A stretch of DNA of 6,462 bases from a bacterium (lineage in GTDB: Bacteria > SZUA-182 > SZUA-191), in NCBI GenBank assembly GCA_003230535.1, contig QIEW01000346.1, forward strand, positions 1-6,462, read 5' to 3'. The stretch's first letter is position 1. Each line of letters begins with the position of its first letter. The translations under genes were made by a program, and so were the position numbers. Of this stretch, positions 1 to 4,827 are shown one piece after another. The notes under the pieces are model-generated. The model was not told the DNA's origin. It worked only from the letters and a program-made list of their open reading frames with translations, and ran no database searches.

Positions 1-25
1 GTAGCGGCTATTTAGTGAAATATTC

Positions 26-54
26 TTGACCCTTTGCCTTGCTTATGCTAATTT
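26..54 (+). promoter_or_regulatory. Possible sigma-70 type promoter upstream of gltA
   Basis: TTGACC at 26-31 matches the -35 consensus at five of six positions. After a 17-base spacer comes TAATTT at 49-54, a weak -10, but it is preceded by TG at 46-47, giving an extended -10 arrangement. Transcription would begin near position 61 and leave a leader of about 155 bases before the gltA start. I do not recognise a riboswitch or T-box in that leader. This is a consensus match only; the reading is inference. Confidence 0.35.
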
Positions 55-170
55 AACTGTGGGAATTAAGCTGGAGAATTGCCCGGCCAAAAGAAACATA
101 GAGAGGAAGCTTATTATCCAAGATAGACAGTGCATGTCGATTTAACTAAAAAAGTGATTACTATGAAACC

Positions 171-190
171 GGCTAGGGGGGGGAATAGCC
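171..190 (+). other. G8 run inside a small inverted repeat in the gltA leader
   Basis: GGCTA (171-175) and TAGCC (186-190) are complementary and enclose a ten-base loop that begins with eight consecutive Gs (176-183). A further G-rich stretch, GGGGGAGAG, lies at 198-206, about 12 bases before the gltA start. The second stretch may help ribosome binding, although GAAAGAG at 209-215 is closer to the start codon. The stem is only five base pairs, so a regulatory function is unproven. Confidence 0.25.
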
Positions 191-217
191 TGAATATAGG
201 GGGAGAGTGAAAGAGCT

Positions 218-1636
218 ATGTCAGAACAGAAAACAAAGCCAACACCAGTTAAGTTGCCGCGACAGGGAATGCCCAAACAAGACCCTGATGTCCGAAAGGG
301 GAATTTTGATGAGGTGGCCCTGGGATATACCCAGGAATTGGCCCAGGCGGAAGCCAGCCGGTGCCTTTTATGTAAAAATGCCCGTTGTATTGCGGGTTGT
401 CCGGTAGAGATTGATATTCCCGGATTTATATTGGCAATAAGGCGGGGGAATTTCGAAGAAGCGCTTCGGATAGTCCGGCAGACTAATAATCTTCCCGCTA
501 TTTGCGGGCGGGTATGCCCTCAGGAAGAGCAGTGTGAAAAAGTATGCGCTCTGGGGATAAAGGGACAGCCGGTAGCGATTGGAAGGCTGGAAAGATTTGC
601 GGCGGATTGGGAGATGGAGCATGGCGAGTTGGAAGCCCCTGAAATACCGGCGTCGTCCGGCAAAAAGGTGGCGGTGGTGGGCTCCGGTCCTTCCGGCCTC
701 ACGGCTGCTGCGGACCTGGCTAAAATGGGACACCAGGTCACAATTTTTGAGGCGCTGCATAAGGCTGGCGGCGTCCTGGTTTATGGTATTCCTGAGTTCC
801 GGCTGCCTAAAAGCATCGTTGCCCGGGATGTGGATTATGTAAAGAGCTTAGGGGTGGAAATCAGTATTAACTATGTAATAGGCAGAACCTTTACAGTTGA
901 TGAGCTGATAGAGGAGGAAGGTTACCAGGCGGTATATTTGGGGAATGGCGCCGGACTGCCTTATTTCATGCAAATACCCGGTGAGAACCTTAACGGCGTT
1001 TACTCGGCTAATGAATTCCTGACCAGAGTAAATCTTATGAAAGCTTATCTGTTCCCCAAATACGACACTCCGATTAGGAGGGGTAAACGGGTGGCGGTCA
1101 TCGGCGCCGGCAATGTCACTATGGATAGCGCCAGGACGGCCCTGCGCTTGGGAGCCGAGGAAGTATATGTCGTCTATCGGCGTTCGAGGGCTGAGATGCC
1201 CGCCCGGGAGGAAGAGATAGAAAATGCCGAAGAAGAAGGGATAAAATTCCAGTTACTTACGGCTCCTGTCCGCATTATAGGGAATGGTAATAATTGGGTA
1301 AATTCACTGGAGTGCCAGCGGATGGAGCTGGGAGAACCGGACGCGTCGGGCCGGCGTCGGCCTATCCCCATCGCAGGCTCGGAGTTTCAATTCCCGGTAG
1401 ATACCGTAGTGGTTGCTATCGGCCAGGGAGCCAATCCCCTGGTAGCTTCTACTACGCGGGACCTGGAGACCAGGAAGGGCGGCTATATTGTGGCCAAAGA
1501 AGAGACCGGCCAGACTAACCGCCGGGGTATCTTTGCCGGCGGCGACATTGTCACCGGCGCGGCTACCGTTATCTCAGCTATGGGGGCTGGTAAACGCGCC
1601 GCCGTAGCCATAGATCAATATCTGCGGCAGCTATGA
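218..1636 (+). CDS. gltA: Glutamate synthase (NADPH), homotetrameric / small-subunit type
   Basis: A 472-residue cytoplasmic iron-sulfur flavoprotein that transfers electrons from NAD(P)H; in the glutamate synthase reaction these reduce 2-oxoglutarate plus glutamine-derived ammonia to glutamate. The N-terminal Fer4_20 domain shows two cysteine groups for 4Fe-4S clusters: C49, C52, C57, C61 and C96, C100, C106, C110. A Rossmann FAD motif GSGPSG lies at 155-160. A second dinucleotide motif, GAGNVTMDSA, starts at residue 296 and is followed by the NADPH-type VVYRRS segment. The FAD-closing motif AGGD is at 440-443. Length and domain order fit the stand-alone family of about 460-470 residues. ATG 218 is preceded by GAAAGAG, and the opening residues resemble homologues. 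No large glutamate synthase subunit is visible, so the protein either acts alone (homotetrameric type), partners a distant subunit, or is the closely related NfnB/SudA. A small gene follows directly. Confidence 0.9.
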   Translation: MSEQKTKPTPVKLPRQGMPKQDPDVRKGNFDEVALGYTQELAQAEASRCLLCKNARCIAGCPVEIDIPGFILAIRRGNFEEALRIVRQTNNLPAICGRVCPQEEQCEKVCALGIKGQPVAIGRLERFAADWEMEHGELEAPEIPASSGKKVAVVGSGPSGLTAAADLAKMGHQVTIFEALHKAGGVLVYGIPEFRLPKSIVARDVDYVKSLGVEISINYVIGRTFTVDELIEEEGYQAVYLGNGAGLPYFMQIPGENLNGVYSANEFLTRVNLMKAYLFPKYDTPIRRGKRVAVIGAGNVTMDSARTALRLGAEEVYVVYRRSRAEMPAREEEIENAEEEGIKFQLLTAPVRIIGNGNNWVNSLECQRMELGEPDASGRRRPIPIAGSEFQFPVDTVVVAIGQGANPLVASTTRDLETRKGGYIVAKEETGQTNRRGIFAGGDIVTGAATVISAMGAGKRAAVAIDQYLRQL

Positions 1637-1642
1637 CTTGAA

Positions 1643-1648
1643 AGAGGA
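1643..1648 (+). promoter_or_regulatory. Ribosome binding site favouring the 1659 start
   Basis: AGAGGA lies ten bases before ATG 1659. It falls inside the extra codons of the alternative TTG start at 1638, which itself has no Shine-Dalgarno sequence because its upstream bases are the end of gltA. This supports the shorter, 84-residue product. Confidence 0.4.
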
Positions 1649-1658
1649 AGCAATTAAA

Positions 1659-1913
1659 ATGATCGGGGTAAAAGAGGCCGTAAAAATCGCGTCTGAGTTT
1701 CTATCCGGCATATTTGAAGAAATTTATGATTTGAGGTTAGAAGAAGTAGAACTGTCGGATAAAGAAGATTTTTGGTATATAACCCTTAGTTTCAAATTGC
1801 GCACTGACCCGGCAGCGCTAACAGGAGCCAGGCAATATAAAAAGGTAAAAATTAATGCAGATACCGGACAAGTGCAATCAGTAAAAATTAGAGTTCCTGC
1901 GCAAGAAAACTAA
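1659..1913 (+). CDS. Small hypothetical protein, possibly PepSY-like
   Basis: A soluble, charged protein of 84 residues, without signal peptide or membrane segment. Its N-terminal half (IGVKEAVKIASEFLSGIF) looks like an amphipathic helix. Strand-like stretches follow around FWYITLSF and QYKKVKINADTGQVQSVKI. The pattern 'K-V-K-I-N-A-D-T-G-Q-V' resembles the end of PepSY-type small domains, but I cannot assign a family with certainty. I prefer ATG 1659, with AGAGGA at 1643-1648 about ten bases upstream. A TTG at 1638, two bases after the gltA stop, opens the same frame and would add seven residues (91 in all). The gap of 22 bases or less from gltA points to one operon and possibly a role linked to it. 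It is not a catalytic domain that I recognise. Confidence 0.7.
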   Translation: MIGVKEAVKIASEFLSGIFEEIYDLRLEEVELSDKEDFWYITLSFKLRTDPAALTGARQYKKVKINADTGQVQSVKIRVPAQEN

Positions 1914-1961
1914 TGTCAGATCAAGTTAACAGAAATACTTCAACACAACAATATTGATGTT

Positions 1962-2084
1962 ATTTATGATCCTCTTGCAAAAGTGCCAGGGCGGTGGCCC
2001 TGGCCTACCCCTATGGGTAGCGTTGGGGCCACTGCCCCAACATATAGTATGGATACCTTTTACTTTTGCAAGAGGCTCATAAAT
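1962..2084. repeat. 123-bp MITE-like element: long terminal inverted repeat enclosing three tetraloop hairpins
   Basis: The arms 1962-1984 and 2062-2084 are 23-base inverted repeats with a single mismatch (core CCTCTTGCAAAAGT). Between them lie three perfect hairpins, each with a four-base loop. Hairpin 1 is 1985-2004 (GCCAGGGC, loop GGTG), hairpin 2 is 2005-2020 (CTACCC, loop CTAT) and hairpin 3 is 2022-2041 (GTTGGGGC, loop CACT). A 20-base AT-rich spacer (2042-2061) precedes the right arm. The reverse complement of hairpin 3 aligns with hairpin 1; three stem positions differ, all as paired transitions that keep pairing. There is no open reading frame inside. It could be a non-autonomous mobile element (MITE), a structured RNA, or a remnant of an insertion sequence; I see no clear target-site duplication. 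It fills most of the gap between the gltA and kdsA blocks. Confidence 0.8.
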
Positions 2085-2163
2085 TTTAACCATATTCGTA
2101 TGTATAACTGGAACGTATTAGAACAACAAGATAAATGTTTGCACTGAAAGCGCGCTAAGTTTG

Positions 2164-2179
2164 GTATTTTTAAAAATAC
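2164..2179. promoter_or_regulatory. 16-bp perfect palindrome upstream of kdsA
   Basis: GTATTTTTAAAAATAC is a perfect inverted repeat with no spacer, ending 32 bases before the kdsA start. TG at 2162-2163 followed by G and TATTTT gives an extended -10-like string, and TTGCAC at 2139-2144 is -35-like, but the 20-base spacing is too long for a standard promoter. It may be an operator overlapping a promoter, or simply an AT-rich symmetry. No regulator is encoded next to it. Confidence 0.35.
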
Positions 2180-2200
2180 AGGCGTAGGTGTTTAACTGAT

Positions 2201-2204
2201 AGGA
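2201..2204 (+). promoter_or_regulatory. Ribosome binding site for the kdsA TTG start
   Basis: AGGA is seven bases upstream of TTG 2212. An in-frame TAG at 2200-2202 closes the frame just upstream, and the next in-frame ATG lies deep inside the protein, beyond essential residues. TTG 2212 is therefore the only credible start. Confidence 0.6.
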
Positions 2205-2211
2205 TAATGAT

Positions 2212-3048
2212 TTGGAAAAACTCACCGTCCCTAAAGCCATTCGCATCGGATCTCTGACCATAGGCGGAGGAAAACCGCTGGTTCTGATTGCCGGCCCCTG
2301 TGTAATTGAGAGTAAAGCGCTTACTATAGAGATTGCCAAAGAGTTAAAAAGTATTACTGCGGGATTGGGTATCCCGCTTATCTTTAAGGCTTCCTTTGAC
2401 AAAGCTAACCGCACCTCTGTAGCTTCATTCAGGGGGCCTGGCCTAAAGGAAGGCTTAGAGATACTGGGTAAGGTCAAGGCCGTTACCGGTCTTCCCGTGC
2501 TTACTGACATCCATCAACCGGAACAAGCTGAGGTTGCCGCCCAAGTAGTGGATATCCTTCAAATTCCAGCCTTTCTGTGCCGACAGACCGATCTTATTGT
2601 AGCGGCCGCCAAGACAGGTCGGGTATTACACCTTAAAAAAGGTCAATTTTTAGGCCCGTGGGATATGAAGCAGGTGGTATTTAAAGCGGTCAGCGCCGGG
2701 GCGGAAAATATTCTCCTGGGTGAGCGCGGCGCCTGCTTTGGTTATAATAACTTAGTTGTGGATTTTCGGGGCATACCCTACTTGAGGGGCTTAGGTTATC
2801 CGGTGGTGTTTGACGCCACCCACGCGGTGCAGCTCCCTGGAGGTAAGGGAGATTCATCCGGCGGAGAGCGGGAGTTTGTGGAGTACCTTTCTAAAGCGGC
2901 GGTAGCGGTAGGGGTGGACGCTCTCTTCTGGGAAGTGCACCCCCAGCCGGACAGGGCGTTGTGCGACGCTCCCAACTCTTTGCCGTTGGATGAGTTGGTT
3001 TCCCTATTGACGCAACTTAAAGCCATAGATGGGATAATAAAACGGTAA
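2212..3048 (+). CDS. kdsA: 3-deoxy-8-phosphooctulonate (Kdo-8-P) synthase, metal-dependent class
   Basis: A 278-residue cytoplasmic TIM-barrel enzyme condensing phosphoenolpyruvate with arabinose 5-phosphate to Kdo 8-phosphate, the precursor of Kdo in lipopolysaccharide. The family signature [11 protein letters not shown] is at 59-69; the KANRTS form separates it from DAHP synthases, which have KPRTS. The AGPC motif places a cysteine at C30 where metal-independent enzymes such as that of E. coli have asparagine. The other expected metal ligands are H204, E241 and D252. Their spacings (174, 37 and 11) match, from memory, the Aquifex aeolicus enzyme (C11, H185, E222, D233), so a divalent-metal-dependent enzyme is inferred. 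The length is normal and the TTG start is forced by an upstream stop. A gene for a DUF1015 protein begins five bases after its stop. Other Kdo genes (kdsB, kdsC, kdsD) are not in the window. Confidence 0.93.
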   Translation: MEKLTVPKAIRIGSLTIGGGKPLVLIAGPCVIESKALTIEIAKELKSITAGLGIPLIFKASFDKANRTSVASFRGPGLKEGLEILGKVKAVTGLPVLTDIHQPEQAEVAAQVVDILQIPAFLCRQTDLIVAAAKTGRVLHLKKGQFLGPWDMKQVVFKAVSAGAENILLGERGACFGYNNLVVDFRGIPYLRGLGYPVVFDATHAVQLPGGKGDSSGGEREFVEYLSKAAVAVGVDALFWEVHPQPDRALCDAPNSLPLDELVSLLTQLKAIDGIIKR

Positions 3049-3053
3049 ATACT

Positions 3054-4397
3054 ATGTGCGGCATCATACCTTTTTGTGGAATTCGGTATAACCAGGAAAA
3101 AATCAGTAGCCTTGAAACAGTAGTCGCCCCTCCTTATGATGAGATCTCTCACGCTCAACAAGAGGAGCTGTACCAGAGAGATCCATATAATATTGTCCGG
3201 CTGATCCTCGGCCGGGAATATCCCGAAGACGGTTCCCAGGAAAATAAATACTTGCGGTCGGCCAGGCAGATGGGTTCATGGCTGGAGGCGGGAATTTTGA
3301 TGAGGGACGCCGAACCCTCTCTCTATATCTATGAGCAGCGGTATAGATTAGCAGCCGGGGAGCAGAGGCGCCGTCGAGGTTTTATCGCCTTAGCTAAACT
3401 GGAGGATTTTTCCACCGGGAAAATTCTTCCTCATGAATTTACTTTGGCCAAACCTAAGCAGGACCGGCTGGATCTCCTGAGGGCCACCCAGGCGCAACTG
3501 TCCCAGGTGTTTGCTTTCTATTCCGACCCCCAACGGACGATCAGCCAACTGCTGGAAACAGAAACCGCCGAACGATCTCCCGCCGCTTCTCTGACTGATG
3601 ATAATGGGGACTGGCATGGGTTGTGGCAATTGAGTGAGCGAGAGAAAATAGCCTTTGTCTGCCAACAAATGGATGATAAAGCTATCTTTATCGCCGATGG
3701 TCATCATCGGTATGAAACCGGTCTGACTTATCAAAAGGAGCGTCGCGCCGCAGAAGGGAATTCCGCCCGCCCCCAATCATATGATTATATTCCCATGATG
3801 TTCGTCAATATGGATGAGAGTGAACGGCCCGAGGATAACCTGACTATTCTGCCAATCCACCGCTTGATTAGGCGCCTGTCTTGTTTCAGTTGGGAGCGCA
3901 TTAGGCGCCAACTGGAGCTGTATTTTCAACTCGAGACCCTGGAATTTTCAGATAGCTCCTCTGAAGGCGAACAGCGTCGGCGAATGTTTTCCCTAATGGC
4001 CCAAAACGCCTCCCGTCATTCTTTCGGGGTGTATTGCGGCGGGAATAGCTACGATGTGCTTACCTTGAGGGACAAGGAAGCAGCCGAACTGCAAATGGGG
4101 GACAAGTATTCCCGAAGCTGGAAGGCGTTGGACGTAGCAGTGTTGCAGACGCTTCTTATAGATAATATGTTGCGTGTCCGCCATGTTGAATGGAACGAAG
4201 ATAACCTGGCCTATACCACCAATGCTGATCAAGCCATAAGAATGGTGCAGGAGCAAAAGTATCAACTGGCAATTTTTTTAAACCCCACTCGGGTTCAACA
4301 AGTAAAGGAGGTTGCTGTGGCAGGTGAAAAAATGCCTCAGAAATCCACCTTCTTCTATCCAAAATTATTGAGCGGCTTAGTGTTGAATAAGTTATGA
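3054..4397 (+). CDS. DUF1015 family protein (COG4198-like)
   Basis: A 447-residue, apparently cytoplasmic protein of the DUF1015 family, whose function is not established. Conserved landmarks in order: IIPFCGIRYN (4-13), VVAPPYDE (23-30), NIVRLILGREYP (46-57), HEFTLAKPKQDR (127-138), then DGHHRYET (215-222), and a segment ending LTILPIHRLI (about 260-270). The C-terminal third is less distinctive. The DGHHR string resembles the core motif of ParB-fold free serine kinases (SerK/SbnI), so a nucleotide- or phosphate-handling role is conceivable, but this rests on motif likeness only. ATG 3054 fits the family's usual opening (short lead, then PF-GIR). It starts five bases after the kdsA stop with no good Shine-Dalgarno sequence, which suggests translational coupling to kdsA. 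A probable terminator follows. I am sure of the family, not of the role. Confidence 0.88.
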   Translation: MCGIIPFCGIRYNQEKISSLETVVAPPYDEISHAQQEELYQRDPYNIVRLILGREYPEDGSQENKYLRSARQMGSWLEAGILMRDAEPSLYIYEQRYRLAAGEQRRRRGFIALAKLEDFSTGKILPHEFTLAKPKQDRLDLLRATQAQLSQVFAFYSDPQRTISQLLETETAERSPAASLTDDNGDWHGLWQLSEREKIAFVCQQMDDKAIFIADGHHRYETGLTYQKERRAAEGNSARPQSYDYIPMMFVNMDESERPEDNLTILPIHRLIRRLSCFSWERIRRQLELYFQLETLEFSDSSSEGEQRRRMFSLMAQNASRHSFGVYCGGNSYDVLTLRDKEAAELQMGDKYSRSWKALDVAVLQTLLIDNMLRVRHVEWNEDNLAYTTNADQAIRMVQEQKYQLAIFLNPTRVQQVKEVAVAGEKMPQKSTFFYPKLLSGLVLNKL

Positions 4398-4402
4398 TAT
4401 AA

Positions 4403-4417
4403 CCCGAATAATTCGGG
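4403..4417 (+). other. Small perfect hairpin just after the DUF1015 stop
   Basis: CCCGAA (4403-4408) and TTCGGG (4412-4417) form a six-base-pair stem with a TAA loop, beginning five bases after the stop codon. No T run follows, so it is not a terminator on its own. It may protect the 3' end of the kdsA-DUF1015 transcript or assist the next hairpin. Confidence 0.45.
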
Positions 4418-4429
4418 ATCATAAACACG

Positions 4430-4461
4430 CTCCCGTTGGTCGCTTCCATAGCGGGAGTTTT
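4430..4461 (+). terminator. Probable Rho-independent terminator of the kdsA-DUF1015 operon
   Basis: CTCCCG (4430-4435) pairs with CGGGAG (4452-4457). The stem extends by a G-T and a T-A pair to eight pairs around a 14-base loop and is followed directly by TTTT (4458-4461). The T run is short and the loop large, so efficiency may be modest, but its position after a stop codon and before a long non-coding stretch supports the call. Confidence 0.55.
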
Positions 4462-4561
4462 CGGTGATTTGTGTGAGCCATTTTGTTTTTTGACCGTTAT
4501 TTTATAACTAGCTGTATTTAAATAACATCATTAATGTCTCTCCTGCTCCGTTTGTTTTGCA

Positions 4562-4691
4562 CTAGTGTCATGTCAACCGTAAATTGACGGGTTTGATTTT
4601 TACTCCCCCTCACCTGAGGGGGAGAAGGTTAGGATGAGGGGGATTAAACAACCAATGAATTTACGACATATTAGAGTTGACAGGACACTAG
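4562..4691. repeat. 130-bp MITE-like element with CTAG-bounded terminal inverted repeats
   Basis: Ends 4562-4577 (CTAGTGTCATGTCAAC) and 4676-4691 are 16-base inverted repeats with one mismatch. Further inward, CGTAAATT (4578-4585) is mirrored by AATTTACG (4658-4665), offset by ten extra bases in the right arm. In the core, CTCCCCCTCA (4603-4612) and TGAGGGGGAG (4615-4624) form a perfect ten-base-pair hairpin with a two-base loop. A second copy of TGAGGGGGA at 4635-4643 could pair with the same C-rich arm instead. CTAG at both outer ends could be a four-base target duplication, but because CTAG is self-complementary it could equally be part of the repeat. No protein is encoded. The C-rich/G-rich core recalls, from memory, an intergenic repeat seen in many bacterial genomes. 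The rest of the gap 4462-4827 shows only short AT-rich symmetries such as TATTTAAATA at 4515-4524. Confidence 0.75.
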
Positions 4692-4759
4692 GGTGTTTAT
4701 CTCTGGCAACGGTGATGGACATTTAGCTTACATGCTCCAAAGCTTTAACATATCAAAGT

Positions 4760-4776
4760 TATAATTATGGTATACT
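4760..4776 (+). promoter_or_regulatory. Promoter-like AT-rich region before the beta-helix gene
   Basis: A perfect TATAAT occurs at 4760-4765, and an extended -10 string TGGTATACT at 4768-4776. TTAACA at 4745-4750 matches the -35 consensus at five of six positions but lies 20 bases from TATACT, which is too far for a standard spacer; no good -35 fits TATAAT. One of the two -10 strings probably serves the gene starting at 4828, but which one cannot be decided from sequence. Confidence 0.4.
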
Positions 4777-4814
4777 TATTATAGAATAATAATAGGGTAA
4801 TTTTCGTGAAGGAT

Positions 4815-4820
4815 AAGGAG
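4815..4820 (+). promoter_or_regulatory. Strong ribosome binding site of the beta-helix gene
   Basis: AAGGAG lies seven bases before ATG 4828. An in-frame TGA at 4807-4809 excludes any longer N-terminus, so this start is well defined. Confidence 0.75.
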
Positions 4821-4827
4821 AGTAGCG

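Noticed and set aside
1-30. Possible tail of an upstream gene on the + strand
   Set aside because: All three frames hit a stop by position 30 and only a handful of residues would be visible, so neither presence nor identity can be supported.
207-407. Short + strand open frame overlapping the gltA start
   Set aside because: It overlaps the well-supported gltA frame and its translation shows no family features.
368-760. Minus-strand open frame of 130 codons within gltA
   Set aside because: It lies opposite conserved Fe-S and FAD motifs of gltA; its composition is that of an antisense shadow.
1962-2084. tRNA gene, suggested by the cloverleaf shape
   Set aside because: The outer stem is 23 base pairs, all loops are four bases, and there is no T-loop GTTC motif or seven-base anticodon loop.
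2118-2510. Minus-strand open frame covering the kdsA upstream region and start
   Set aside because: It is opposite the conserved KdsA N-terminus and has no recognisable domain or convincing ribosome binding site.
2212-3048. DAHP synthase (AroF/AroG) instead of KdsA
   Set aside because: The protein has KANRTS rather than the KPRTS of DAHP synthases, and its length and ligand spacing match KdsA.
3390-3776. Minus-strand open frame inside the DUF1015 gene
   Set aside because: It is antisense to conserved DUF1015 motifs and has no domain likeness.
4678-4683. TTGACA as the -35 box of a promoter for the beta-helix gene
   Set aside because: No -10-like hexamer lies 15-19 bases downstream, and the string is part of the right inverted repeat of the 4562-4691 element.
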